Notes: generated from the sequence alone by a model not told the origin. A DNA stretch of 64,000 bases from Hirundichthys speculiger (GCA_018398805.1 JAGFBZ010000947.1:579001-643000), one strand, 5' to 3'. Counted from the first letter of the stretch, positions 23,701 to 31,133 are shown. Numbers and translations are program-made.

Positions 23701-26085
23701 ACTACAGACAGAGAGGAGAGAAAGGAGGCCTCTGATTGGTCAATTCTACATCCACGTCATTGAAGAAATGAGGAAGTACCCACATCTGTACGATTCTGGT
23801 TCTGAAACTACAAAGACAGCACATATTCTGGTAATTCATGGAGGGAGATAGAGATGAATGTGGGTCTGGATACGGCCGAGATGGTGAGGAAGTGGAAAAC
23901 ACAAGAGATAAGTTTAGTAATTTTTAGCTAGTTCGTGATTGTTGCTCTCTGTTGTGGCGTTGAATAACAGCGCAGACGCGCTTCAAAAATCAATCAAAAG
24001 TAACTGCGACACGTTGCCGCGAGAGTAAACACAGCCCTTAAAGCCGGCGTTTTCCACCACTGAATACGGTCTCAAATCCTGACAAATAAAGTTTGGCTAG
24101 CTCTCAGTTAGCATTAGCTTGTCCGGGTGGTGACATTTCAGGTGGGCTCGCAGGTTGGTGGTATTTCCAGAGTACTTTATGTTTGTGTGATACAGCTTGC
24201 AAACCGCCATACTTTTGTCTAAATCTTCGCTTTCCTTTTTCTTTTTAAACCCGAACTGCTCCCACACATCTGTTTTTAAGCACGCAGGCGCTGCGTTTAT
24301 ACTCGCCGCCATCCTCCTGACTGGCTCAGCTGAAGAAGATAACTTCTTCTGCTTCTGGATAACTGGTTAGAAATGCTCTACAGCGACACTAGCGGCTGGA
24401 GGACTAAATGGTACTTTGCAGGAAGATCACCCGTGCGAGACACGGGGGTTTTGAAGGGAGCTTAGAATATCTCTCTGGGAAATAAAATATCGATTTTATA
24501 TCGCAGAATCGATAAAATCGCCCAGCCCTACCTGGGAGTGTACTTGAATGACAGACTGACACCACTGAAGTGTACACGAAGGGGAGGAGCAGACTGGATT
24601 TCCTCACGAAGCTCAGGTCCTTCAGTGTCTGAAGCGCCTTGAGATCTTCAACCAGTCTGTTGTTGGAAGTGCTGTTGTCAGCTGGTGGTGGCTTTCAGTG
24701 CCAGAGATGCCACCAGGATTGACAGACTGATCCATAAGGCTGGTAACATCAGACAGGAACTGGATATATTTAATTAAGTGAGGGACAAATTGCTGCTCAT
24801 CTTGGACAATCAGTCCCACCTCTTTCATTACACAGTCCAGAGGCAGCAGAGCTACAAAGACTGGTTCAGAAAGTCTTTTCTAACACTTTACAACAGTTCT
24901 ATGCAATGTGAAGGGTAATAACAATTGCACATCCATCCAGAGTTTGTATTCTTCTGTTTAAAATAAAATTATATTACCCATATTTATTCATTTCAGTTCT
25001 CATTCATTTCTAATTTTCTTTTTTTTTATTTGCTGTTTGTTCATTGCCCTGCGAATGTATTACTTTTCTTTTTTTTCCTTTGCTGTACCTTTTTTTTTTT
25101 TTCATTATTTATCTATATATTTTACTTTTTGTTTGTGTAAATATATATGTTGCTGAAACTAATTTCTTTTGTGGGTGAGATGGATTTATGGGTTGTTGTG
25201 TTGGGAACCATCACATTGTCATTTCCCCATTTTTCCAAGTTACTAGCAGTGAATTTATATTGACTGAATCAACAGGAACTGAGTTGATTCTGCATTATTT
25301 TCTTCATTGTTTTTCTTTAAAGTAAGTCAACTGCTGAATTGATTGCAAGGACTCGGTTTAACATTGATTTCACGTCAATCACTTTGTCAGCATTCATAAT
25401 AAAAACTGCATTACAGCCTCATGTAGAAGTGGCTTATTAAATTAGTTAAATGGAGCATGTGAATTTTAATTGCAAAAAACCTGATGATTATGATGAGCTC
25501 TGCACAACAAATTATCTAGTTGCAATTATGGAAGGCTCAGTATTGTATTTCCTTTTACAGCTTTTACAGCTTGAAAAAGACCCACCTGTAAATTAAGTCT
25601 TGATACAATTCTAGTTAAATTCATTTGAAACATCTGGCAAAATATCTAATAAAATACTGCTAACTGTAGTCAAATAAACTAAAATGTTTTTTATAACATT
25701 AATTATAAGGGTGAGAACCCACAAATTGCTACTTGGTGCAGTATTCTTTTTTTATATCATTAACATTAGCACAAAATATACATTCATTACGCATCAGCGG
25801 TGTTGCGTATATGATATTCATCTGTATACATAATGTCCAGGTTTAAGACTGTAATATGAATGTACATTAATCTAAACCTTTTTGCATTGTCTTCTTCCCT
25901 TGAAAGGTATTTCACAGAAGTAGAAGAACACAGAAGCATCCTTACCAGCATTTTGACAAGCAGAACAAAGCCGTTTCCCACAACTCCCATCACCACCTCC
26001 ACAGCCAGCACAGCCACCAGAAGCCACTTCTCTTCCTCAGACCACCGATGTTCAATGAACACAGTTTTATTTAACCCTATATTCA
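2607..26085 (-). CDS. class A GPCR, partial: five exons covering TM1 to TM5
   Basis: Five minus-strand exons join in phase: 26085-25946, 17006-16943, 16771-16646, 4643-4505 and 2768-2607. Together they give about 210 residues. An NKT glycosylation site precedes TM1 with GVVGNGFVLLV (Asn 1.50). TM2 has LSLTLSDLGCS (Asp 2.50), TM3 starts at the SPWC cysteine, TM3 ends ILCVQRV where most receptors have DRY, TM4 contains Trp in ISWVTGLVFG, the second loop has the paired Cys in EMLCAVFWE, and TM5 follows. TM6, TM7 and the tail are not in the window; the start codon may be split at the first exon edge or lie upstream. I do not recognise the family. Class A membership is firm; ligand and subfamily are unknown. 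Confidence 0.85.
2970..3255 (+). mobile_element. LINE 3' untranslated tail
   Basis: The stretch TGACAATAAACACTTTGAA followed by TTGAATC repeats (about 3219-3255), preceded by a C/T-rich segment with GGCAACAATGTAAGAATGTC, resembles the 3' UTR and short tandem tail of fish Rex/RTE-type LINEs. No coding part remains. Confidence 0.45.
3656..4071. mobile_element. MITE with CACTG ends, copy 1
   Basis: It starts CACTGCAAAAAACTC and ends TTTTTTTCAGTG, an inverted-repeat pair. The body is A/T-rich with no coding potential. A related copy follows at 4096-4364. Confidence 0.55.
4096..4364. mobile_element. MITE with CACTG ends, copy 2
   Basis: It starts CACTGCAAAAATTAA and ends TTAATTTTTGCAGTG, an inverted repeat of 15 bases. 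It lies 24 bp from copy 1; the two may be one compound element or two insertions. Confidence 0.6.
4505..4643 (-). CDS. GPCR exon, TM3 end and TM4
   Basis: Acceptor ATTACTTTACAG, donor GTATAT, entry phase 1, exit phase 2. It encodes AILCVQRVTGI (DRY position replaced, Arg kept), the second intracellular loop and TM4 with ISWVTGLVFG. Confidence 0.83.
4965..5330. mobile_element. 366-bp Tc1/mariner-like MITE, copy A
   Basis: CAGTCATGGAAAAAATTATT at 4965 is mirrored at the right end (5330), and both ends are bordered by TA, the Tc1/mariner target. The inverted repeats extend about 75 bp, including CTTCAGTTTCTTGTTCATTT and its complement. A nearly identical copy, same orientation, is at 20291-20655. 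Confidence 0.85.
5333..6935. other. intronic sequence with a degenerate ~180-bp duplication
   Basis: Units at about 5700-5880 and 5880-6060 share TTTTGATATCAAG(A/G)TTTCAAAAG, TAACTT and GAGAAA blocks in the same order, so this is an old tandem duplication. The remainder to 6935 shows no gene or named repeat. Confidence 0.45.
6936..7150 (-). mobile_element. Rex/Babar-like LINE reverse transcriptase fragment
   Basis: On the minus strand the translation includes INVSKTKEMIVDFRRN, the motif following the YADD block in Rex-type reverse transcriptases, then a frameshifted stretch ending in RATSACIF. It is a short inactive fragment. Confidence 0.6.
7151..8412. other. intronic sequence with old repeat remnants
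   Basis: The stretch near 7490-7530 (CATCATCAAAAGATTCAGAG) resembles a widespread fish DNA-transposon family, recalled from memory and unverified. The rest, including a purine/pyrimidine-biased stretch at 7660-7920, has no feature I can support. Confidence 0.35.
8413..8880 (+). mobile_element. L2-like LINE, C-terminal end of ORF2
   Basis: Translation reads SRLDYCNALLAG, LQLIQNAAARVLTG, then after one in-frame stop at about 8521 continues LASLHWLPVKFRIEFK, LAPRYLQDLI and LWNQLPVWV to a stop at 8878-8880. This is the thumb and C-terminal region of fish L2/CR1-like polymerases. The piece is 5'-truncated, as usual for LINE copies. Confidence 0.85.
8860..9300 (+). repeat. 45-bp minisatellite at the LINE 3' end, about 9-10 units
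   Basis: Units contain ATGCTAATAGTTATAGCTAC followed by (A/G)GTTGGTCTAAACTATAG. The first unit overlaps the last LINE codons, so the array began from the LINE end. Confidence 0.85.
9341..9859. other. G/T-rich and C-rich sequence, no supported gene
   Basis: Long overlapping open frames on both strands come from biased composition (for example a GGTGGGTGGG run near 9700). Nothing matches a known family. Confidence 0.4.
9860..10080 (-). mobile_element. LINE endonuclease fragment
   Basis: Minus-strand translation gives LPNNIDELTALVQLQREYR and CFTDMWLN, then a Pro-Asp-Ser block and VDGLKITGVDR-like sequence. This is the start of the apurinic endonuclease domain of fish Rex/RTE-like LINEs. It is short and its frame continues into unrelated sequence. 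Confidence 0.65.
10170..10756 (+). mobile_element. LINE reverse transcriptase, left part
   Basis: The ORF shows STGVPQGSVLGPILFIIYVN and LHFYADDTVIYC, which are reverse transcriptase motifs with the catalytic Asp pair, then NAEKTKFIIFSN and YKYLGILIDDRLSF after a frameshift near 10500, and LDYGDLLYMNA. The reading stops where the 27-bp array begins; the C-terminal part resumes at 14275. Confidence 0.9.
10757..14274 (+). repeat. 27-bp minisatellite inside a LINE ORF, roughly 125-130 units
   Basis: The unit contains GCGCTTTAAGGTTTGTTACA followed by GGTTGTA. In frame it encodes S-A-L-R-F-V-T-G-C, the peptide expected at this place in the LINE polymerase (between the MNA block and the C-terminus). 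Two unit types alternate (GTAGCGC and GTAGAGC). Units from about 13000 to 14030 are very regular; the left part carries many small insertions and deletions. Confidence 0.97.
14275..14790 (+). mobile_element. LINE reverse transcriptase, right part and 3' end
   Basis: The translation has SHWYIFIYKAILGLLPHYL, SWNSLQNTLHLKDL and a stop at 14759-14761, then an AATAAAGG tail. GGCCAGGCTTCTC and ACCTCAACGGGACCGACCTG near the end match the 3' end of the copy at 34010-34360. It is the other half of the element starting at 10170. Confidence 0.9.
14791..15119. other. intronic sequence, nothing recognised
   Basis: No coding or repeat structure seen. Confidence 0.5.
15120..16212 (+). mobile_element. hAT element, 1.09 kb, with a BED-finger remnant
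   Basis: Perfect 8-bp target copies GTAAATTG flank it (15112-15119 and 16213-16220). The ends read TAGGGATG and CATCCTTA, and GACTAGTCG motifs recur at both ends. At about 15391-15496 it encodes a BED zinc finger with KVVCRLCQKQL and AMRNHIRLKH (C2H2-type spacing intact). No transposase core remains. Confidence 0.9.
16213..16645. other. GPCR intron sequence
   Basis: No other feature seen between the hAT element and the GPCR exon. Confidence 0.5.
16646..16771 (-). CDS. GPCR exon, TM2 end to TM3
   Basis: Acceptor TGTTGTCTAG, donor GTACAG, phase 1 on both sides. It encodes GCSLLIISGSMMAIL, the first extracellular loop with SPWC (Cys 3.25) and most of TM3. The intron before it is only 171 bp. 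Confidence 0.83.
16943..17006 (-). CDS. GPCR 64-nt exon, first loop and start of TM2
   Basis: Acceptor TTATTCTCAG, donor GTACAA, entry phase 0, exit phase 1. It encodes CRDQIPCHYW and LPFLSLTLSDL, giving the conserved Asp of TM2. It is required to restore frame between the TM1 exon and the next exon, which supports both. Confidence 0.82.
17007..18944. other. GPCR intron sequence, nothing named
   Basis: The 17400-17700 part is less A/T-rich and might be a repeat edge, but no family could be supported. Two short TAACCC-like motifs near 18660 are not a telomeric array. Confidence 0.4.
18945..19606. mobile_element. MITE with TTGCCGATTGTGCTAG inverted repeats
   Basis: TTGCCGATTGTGCTAGCATA near 18955 is mirrored by CTAGCACAATCGGCAAA at 19584-19600. 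TGCCTA occurs just outside or within both ends and may be the target copy. The interior repeats AGCATAAT and has a cluster of TATCC/GGATA motifs at 19270-19400. Confidence 0.65.
19607..20288. other. GPCR intron sequence, nothing recognised
   Basis: A/T-rich, no repeat or coding signal seen. Confidence 0.5.
20291..20655. mobile_element. 366-bp Tc1/mariner-like MITE, copy B
   Basis: Same ends, same interior and same orientation as the copy at 4965-5330. The visible differences are in the terminal repeats (for example CATCACTTTC for CTTCAGTTTC on the left, a missing T at the right end). TA flanks on both sides. Confidence 0.85.
20658..21099. other. GPCR intron sequence, nothing recognised
   Basis: A C-run at 20955 and no other structure. 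Confidence 0.5.
21108..22094. mobile_element. hAT-like element, 987 bp
   Basis: Ends TAGTGATG and (right) CATCACTA are inverted copies, with 8-bp flanks CTCATTTG (21100-21107) and CTCATTAG (22095-22102), one mismatch. It holds a 32-bp tandem duplication around CACCTACTGGTCAGG (21150-21203) and a tRNA-like stretch. No transposase frame is present. Confidence 0.75.
21408..21484 (-). repeat. tRNA-like sequence (SINE head or tRNA relic)
   Basis: On the minus strand GGTAGTGCAGTGGTTAGGGC looks like a pol III A box and GGGTTCGACTCC like a B box, about 40 bases apart. The anticodon arm is poor (no U33), so this is not a working tRNA. It sits inside a hAT element. Confidence 0.5.
22103..22541. other. 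GPCR intron sequence, nothing recognised
   Basis: The open minus-strand frame across it matches no family and runs over the hAT boundary, so it is not called. Confidence 0.45.
22542..23232 (-). mobile_element. LINE ORF1 fragment with SGNH-esterase-like domain
   Basis: On the minus strand one frame has VTLVIGDS and, after a frameshift, another reads VLDVVKRIPVLLSDHPHA, NVVIHVGTNNT and KQDFISVFNLLRDCGKSV. GDS and GTN are blocks of the esterase domain found in ORF1 of CR1/L2-type LINEs. Upstream the sequence is Pro/Ser-rich and G+C-rich. The domain is split across frames and dead. Confidence 0.75.
23531..24530 (-). mobile_element. hAT element, 1000 bp, with BED-finger exon
   Basis: Perfect 8-bp target copies CCTGGGAG flank it (23523-23530, 24531-24538). 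Ends TAGGGCTG and CAGCCCTA are inverted repeats, followed by nested CGATAC/ATCGAT repeats. It carries one minus-strand BED-finger exon and no transposase core. Confidence 0.92.
24097..24312 (-). pseudogene. BED zinc finger of a hAT transposase, one ligand lost
   Basis: Starts MAASINAAPACLKTDVWEQF and continues to VCKLYHTNIKYSG, NLRAHLKCHHPDK and a stop. A BED finger needs Cys-x2-Cys; here the second Cys is Tyr, while the His pair is present. 71 residues, no transposase downstream inside the element, so it is a relic. Confidence 0.7.
24971..25945. other. GPCR intron sequence, A/T-rich
   Basis: The left end (to about 25150) has T-runs typical of a LINE 3' UTR. No other feature seen. Confidence 0.45.
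25946..26085 (-). CDS. GPCR exon, extracellular end and TM1
   Basis: On the minus strand the acceptor TTTCTTTCAG ends at 26086 and the donor GTAAGG starts at 25945. The first two bases are TG, so a preceding exon ending in A would create ATG at this junction. It then encodes NIGLNKTVF, a Glu-rich spacer and TM1 ending VLLVKML. Exit phase 0. Confidence 0.8.
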
Positions 26086-26693
26086 CTGAAAGAAAGGGGA
26101 AAAAAAGCCCAGAAAATAATTTTCCCCTTTTCTACATGTCAACTCTGCAATTAATGGGTAATAAGATGTATAAATGAGCAATTTAAAATCATGTTCATCA
26201 GTTTGTTTTTTTTTTTCAATGCTGAAACATCAAATGTTTTTTATAAAACCTAAAATTCTGCAATTTTTTGTATCAGCAGTGAATTATTTAATAGAGAAAT
26301 TCTTACTTGTAGCATCAGCTCCAAGTCCTCAACCTGCAGTTATTGTCTGGCTGATTTTGTACTGCAGAGCTCAGATAAAGCTGCCATTTTCAATTAAAAT
26401 TCACCTGCTCAATTGAACTAATCTAACAATGCTTTGATGAACGTTTGTGTGTGTGTGTGTGTGTGTGTGTAATCCAGTTTCCATAAATACTTGTGCTGTC
26501 CTCACTGAGATAATGTTCAAAAACAGAAATTAATTTTTGCATGAGACAAGAGTTTACTATTAAACATTGTGAATACAATAAAGTTAAAAACACATTTTTG
26601 TCAGTAACATTAAAATAAAATGTGTGGAATTACTGTAAGATGAAAAGTGATTTAATCACCAAATTCTTGGGGGAGGGAATTAGATCAGAATAG
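26086..26693. other. sequence upstream of the GPCR TM1 exon; (GT)n at 26446-26470
   Basis: It should hold a preceding exon or part of an intron. I could not identify a first exon or promoter. A GT microsatellite of about 12 repeats is present. Confidence 0.45.
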
Positions 26694-26730
<37 letters not shown>

Positions 26731-26766
26731 ATATATATTATATATATATACATACACACACACACA
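26694..26766. repeat. self-complementary (GT)n(TA)n(CA)n microsatellite
   Basis: GT repeats run into TA repeats and then CA repeats, so the two flanks are inverted copies around an A/T-rich centre. Confidence 0.9.
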
Positions 26767-26925
26767 GTGGAAGAAATAAGTATTTGATCCCCTGCTGATT
26801 TTGGCAGTTGTCATACTAAGAAATAAATGAACAGTCTGAGATTTTTATGGCAGCTTTATTTTAACAGTTATAGAAAGAATATTGAAAAAAATTGAGAAGA
26901 TTACACGAAACGAAAAATAAAAATT
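26765..26925 (+). mobile_element. Tc1-like transposon terminal fragment
   Basis: AATAAGTATTTGATCCCCTG followed by CTGATTTT resembles the end of a common fish Tc1-like family (recalled, unverified). The other end is missing. Confidence 0.45.
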
Positions 26926-26929
26926 ACTT

Positions 26930-27530
26930 TGGAGCTGATGTTCAGCTTCCACTGAAGGTCCTGGGAGATGACGGTTCCCAGGAAGCAGAAAGAAAGACTC
27001 CACAAGTGTCAATAGTGGAGTCACAGAGGGTGATGGGGGCAGGTGGGGCTGAGTTCTTCCTATAGTCCACAACCATCTCCACTGTCTTTAGAGCGTTGAG
27101 CTCAAGGCTTGTTCTGGCTGCACCAGGTCACCAGGTGGTCAACCTCCCACCTGTAGGTGGACTCGTCACCATCAGAGATGAGTCCGATGAGGGTGGTGTC
27201 ATCTGCAAACTTCAGGAGCTTGACGGACTGGTGACTGGAGGTGCAGCTGTTCGTGTACAGGGAGAAGAGCAGAGGAGAAAGACCACAGCCCTGGGGAGAT
27301 CCAGTACTGATGGACCGTGGGTTCCAGATGTGTTTTCCCAGCTTCACATACTGTTTCCTGTCAGACAGGAAGTCTGTGATCCACCTGCAGGTGGAGTCAG
27401 GTACGCTCAGCTGGGAGAGCTTCTCCTGTAGCAGAGAAGGGATGATGGTGTTAAAAGCAGAGCTGAAATCCACCAACAGGATCCTGGCGTAGGTTCCTGA
27501 GGAGTCCAGGTGCTGGAGGATGGAGTGGAG
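26930..27530 (-). mobile_element. Rex1/Babar-like LINE reverse transcriptase fragment
   Basis: Minus-strand frame reads VDFSSAFNTIIPSLLQEKL, STGSPQGCGLSPLLFSLYTN and LLKFADDTTLIG, giving the SSAFNT, PQG and ADD motifs of the fingers and palm, followed after frameshifts by NALKTVEMVVDYRKN. Bounded by the purine-rich array at 27530 and a Tc1-like end at 26925. Confidence 0.88.
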
Positions 27531-27690
27531 GGTCTGGAGGAAGAGGGAGGAGGAGGGGGTGGGGGGAAAGGGAAGGGGGGGGAGAGGAGAAGGGAGAGGG
27601 AGGGGGGAGGAGGAGGGATGGAAGAAGGGGAAGGGAGAAAGAGGGGAGGAGTGAGGAAAGGAAGGGAGGAGGGGGAGGCGAGTGGGGATG
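27530..27690. repeat. polypurine (G/A) tract, about 160 bp
   Basis: Nearly pure G/A on the plus strand (GGAGG, GGGAAGG). It lies inside the Rex-like RT frame and produces spurious ORFs on both strands. Confidence 0.85.
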
Positions 27691-27927
27691 GAGGCCCTTG
27701 TTGCCCCGTGGGTCGGTGGACCGGTCCCCTCTTCTGCACTCCGTCCTTGTCGCCATTAGTGTGGTTGTAGTCCGTGGAGGAGGCGTGGACCTGTGTGGAG
27801 GTGGTGGTGGTTATGCGTCTGCGGGGGGACGATCTGGCTCGGTGGATTGTCTCTGGGTTGTATGGACTGGTGGGGTTGGAGGTGAGGAAGACCTCCATTT
27901 GTTGAACGGACTTAGTCTTAAGTCTGC

Positions 27928-28080
27928 GGCCCGGGTTCCTCCTGGCCCAGGTTCCTCCTGGCCCAGGTTCCTCCTGGCCCAGGTTCCTCCTGGCCCAGGT
28001 TTCTCCTGGCCCAGGTTCCTCCTGGCCCAGGTTCCTCCTGGCCCAGGTTCCTCCTGGCCCAGGTTCCTCCTGGCCCAGGC
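27928..28080 (-). repeat. 16-bp minisatellite, about 9-10 units
   Basis: Unit GTTCCTCCTGGCCCAG on the plus strand. On the minus strand it repeats the codons for ARRNLGQ of the Penelope-like ORF. Sixteen is not a multiple of three, so three units give a 16-residue peptide period. Confidence 0.92.
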
Positions 28081-28835
28081 CACGGCCACCTCAAAGGCGC
28101 CTCTCCAGTCCCGATTCGGGAAATCTGCCAGATCCTGGATGTCACCGCTCATATTGTCCTCATAATGGTGTCTTAAGATGAGCATGGCAGTGTATTCCCT
28201 TTTTTTTTGGCATTACCCTCCAACAGCAGCTGGGTTTTGCTGTTGGCAGCAGCCGGTTTAATAAAGGTGGCCAGATTCTCGGTGGTTTTTGCAATTATGG
28301 GGGGTGGATCAGTTCCAGAGGCGTTTTTCAGGTGATGGATCGATTTAATAATTTTGTGAATGATCCGCACCTTGTACGTAAAGTCTGGGTCGTCGGACAT
28401 CACTCTGTGTTGTGCCCGGTCATTCCAATCATCATTTTGCTTACGTACCGGTTGTTGGCGAGGTTGTCGCTGTTTCCTCACCTCACCGGGACGTCGGCGT
28501 TGGCTAATCGGTGGAGCCGCGCGCACTCCACGGCTCGCCCTGAAGTCCGTGCGTCCACGAGGCCATCGCGCAACACCGGCCGCCATGTTCGGCCAGCGAC
28601 GGATGCCGAAATAGCAGTCGGAGGGTCGGGGCGGAGAGCCACGGGAGTGGCGCTGCATACCTCTGGTCACTGAGGCGTAGGACCGTGTTCTGTCCTGGGG
28701 TTGCCAGTTCTGGTGGGGATACGGGTCCATCCCGCGTGCTGTCCGGAAAGTGGCGCGTGGCTGCCGGTAAGGCTGCTGCAGGCGATAACTCACCCGGGTC
28801 CAGGCGTCGTCCTGGTGATCCAACTCGTAGGACAT
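28081..28835 (-). mobile_element. Penelope-like element ORF, N-terminal part
   Basis: Starts MSYELDHQDDAWTRVSYR, has RSYASVTRG and a basic, Arg-rich stretch, then KTTENLATFIKPAA. A frameshift at the T-run (28199-28208) leads to TMLILRHHYEDNM and FEVAVAWARRNLGQ. This resembles ORF sequence I associate with fish Penelope-like or related elements, recalled from memory; it begins 180 bases after a hammerhead-like motif, as such elements do. Assignment to the family is moderate. Confidence 0.5.
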
Positions 28836-29014
28836 TGTGTGCCAAAACTTAACTAAACACTTCTTATTAAAAAAATTAAATAAAATCTAAAGAAAATTTG
28901 CCAAATTTGTAGCGTAAATCAACTGGTACTCACTAGTGTCACAGGAAGGAAAACACCTTTTACTTTTGACATAATACAGTAAAACTGTACCTAACATACA
29001 AAAAAACAAATACT

Positions 29015-29075
29015 AAGCCTGTCGCGACGTTTCGGTCCTTAAAAGGACCTTCAGGTACCTTTCAGGTAGGCTTAA
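29015..29075 (-). ncRNA. hammerhead-ribozyme-like motif of a Penelope-like element
   Basis: Minus strand: stem I arms AAGCCT and AGGCTT, then CTGA, a hairpin GGTCC...GGACC, CGAAAC and GTCGCGACAG. The order CTGA, stem II, GAAA, GTC fits the minimal hammerheads known in Penelope-like elements. The usual CTGANGA core is shortened to CTGAAG, so it may be a broken copy. Confidence 0.55.
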
Positions 29076-29229
29076 GCTAGCAATAGTTAACGAGTGTCGG
29101 AGTAGTCAGTTATGCTACGTTCTGTCTGGTGGCTCAGGCAGAAAGGGATTCGGGTTCGTTGGCGCCCAAAATTGAAGTTCCAATCCCACGATGCACTTGG
29201 GCCCTACCAGGAACTCCTTCCAGGAGGAC

Positions 29230-30050
29230 GAGAGCGCCCCCACTCGGTGTCCTCCAGAATGACCTGTCTCCGTTTCACTCCATAACCATCACTTGTATCA
29301 ATATTTGTATATAAGCTATCGACGTCGATAGAAAAAAACATAGATTGCCTTGGAATTTTTAATCCTTTGACAATATCTATAAAATGGTATGTATCTTTAA
29401 TATACGATGGATGCCTAATGAACAATGGATTAAGATAATAATCTATATATTCAGCTGTTCGATATGTATCGCTATTACAGTCCGACACAATCGGCCAATC
29501 GGGGTGTATTTCAAATTCTTTTGTCCAATCTTTTGGGTCCTTATGTATACTGGGAGCTTTGTCCCCTTTTTTGTTTCGAATTTATGAATTTATCATTGTA
29601 TAATGAATCAATAATGTTATGGACTATGGGAATGGACTGTAAATAAATAGGTTCTTCCAACTTTTTATAATAATTTGTGTCCCTTAATTGCCGTTCTGCC
29701 TCAAAAACATTGATCAAGACTAACAATTACTACCGCGCTTCCCTTGTCTGCGGGCTTAATTACAATATGCTTTGTATGCATAAGTTCCCTAAGCGCTTTG
29801 ACCTCCTCCCATGCCAAATTAGGTTTTTTTCTTGATAAAATTTGTAACACTTCTTAAAATCATTCACATCCTTTTCAATTAATTGATTAATTTCCCCAGG
29901 TAATTTATCTAACAGCGGTATCCAAAGAGAAGGTGGCCTAAAGGGAAGTGGCTGTCCCCTGCTTGAGTTATCAAAATATGCAGCCAATTTAAGTTTCCTA
30001 TGATACTCCTGAATGTCTAATTGAAGCTGGTTCTTCGGATTTTTACCCAA
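29230..30050 (-). mobile_element. Penelope-like element reverse transcriptase fragments
   Basis: Minus-strand frames read LDIQEYHRKLKLAAYF and PLPFRPPSLWIP, then RDTNYYKKLEEPIY, HPSYIKDTYHFIDIVKG and MFFSIDVDSLYTNID. The DxxSLYTNI block with a Tyr-Lys-Lys upstream is typical of Penelope reverse transcriptases rather than LINEs. Frames are broken at about 29540 and 29740. The GIY-YIG endonuclease part is not visible. Confidence 0.75.
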
Positions 30051-30360
30051 ATCAATAGTCGGAAACAGTAGCGGAACATGTCACTGCCAGGCCGGGGGCG
30101 TGGCACATGACCGAGCCCTGGGATTACATCGTTTTACGACATACGTATGCCCGCAATAGCGGGGCTTACAAGCATTACGACATTTTTGACACATAGCTTA
30201 CGTTTGAACGCCCACACGTTCACGTACAAACATAGATTCAATATAAAATAGCAGAACTACTCACCACTATTGAAAGGTTACACGACGAGCTCATCATCTT
30301 GTGCTTGCTGACGTAACCCGACAAAACCGACATGAAGTCTAACAAACCATGAGAACAAAA

Positions 30361-30535
30361 ACATTAGGCTACCTGGCCCTTAATAATAACATTAGGCTAC
30401 CTGACCCCTAATAATAACGTTAGGCTACCTGGCCCCTAATAATAACGTTAGGCTACCTGGTCCCTAATAATAACGTTAGGCTACCTGGCCCCTAATAATA
30501 ACGTTAGGCTACCTGGCCCCTAATAATAACATTAG
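30361..30535. repeat. 28-bp minisatellite, about 6 units
   Basis: Unit contains GTTAGGCTACCTGGCCCCTA followed by ATAATAAC. Nearly perfect copies. Confidence 0.92.
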
Positions 30536-30639
30536 GTGGCCGGGCTACTCTGATAACAACCACATTAGCAGTTTACAACTAACTCACGTATTGTTTTCAG
30601 TGTCAGTGATTGTGGGTAATTGTACCGGTGAATCTGGCT

Positions 30640-30822
30640 ACCTGACTGCGCTGCCACACTTTGCGGGCTTGACTCGCTGCCAACAATATCAGGTTCATCT
30701 CCAGGATTGGGACGAACAAAATACGTGTCCAGCTTTTTAAGTTTCATTTTCTCCTGCGCTCTTTTTTCCTTTTCTTTGCATTTTGTCGTTCCACTTTTAT
30801 GTTTATATGAACTGCCACTCAT
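30640..30822 (-). pseudogene. hAT/ZMYM1-like transposase N-terminal exon
   Basis: From the ATG at 30822 it reads MSGSSYKHKSGTTKCKEKEK and LKKLDTYFVRP, the start of many ZMYM1-like hAT proteins in fish. A possible donor CAG-GTAGCC follows the codons for VAAQSG (about 30640). No further exons are seen to the left, so the gene is incomplete. Confidence 0.5.
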
Positions 30823-31071
30823 AATTACATTAGTCTTTGATCTACCCAGCCTCCACCGCGTTGACTCTGTTGACAAGTGACTGATGATGACGCTGGTGGA
30901 CGGCTGTTGATGACGATTTTACCCCAAATACATTTGGAGATCTTGTAACTTTGCACACTGTAAAGTTAATTGTGAGAGTGAACATGAAGCCAGCCATGCA
31001 GCACAACATTTAATTCACTGTGTTGAATAAAACTACATGACCAAAGTTAGTCTTAAATTTTTTGATTTAAG

Positions 31072-31133
31072 ACAGTAGGCAGCGCGTCAGTCTCATAATC
31101 TGAAGGTCGTGAGTTCGACCCTCACACTGGGCA
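31072..31133 (+). tRNA. tRNA-Met (CAT) copy with eroded 5' end
   Basis: The D-arm remainder, anticodon arm GTCTCATAATCTG with CAT anticodon, variable loop and T arm GTGAGTTCGACCCTCAC are intact and the 3' end is GGGCA. The first 10 or so bases of the acceptor stem are not matched (TTTAAGACAG precedes). Probably a tRNA pseudogene or SINE head. Confidence 0.65.

Larger units (their letters stand above)
23445..24970 (+). mobile_element. Rex1-like LINE reverse transcriptase end, split by a hAT element
   Basis: Left piece (23445-23530) reads NFRRRITEITPISMN; right piece (24539 onward) reads SRLDFLTKLRSFSV and later VCILLF-type 3' sequence, with frameshifts. The hAT at 23531-24530 separates them. 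The pieces are on the plus strand and do not belong to the minus-strand ORF1 next to them. Confidence 0.7.
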
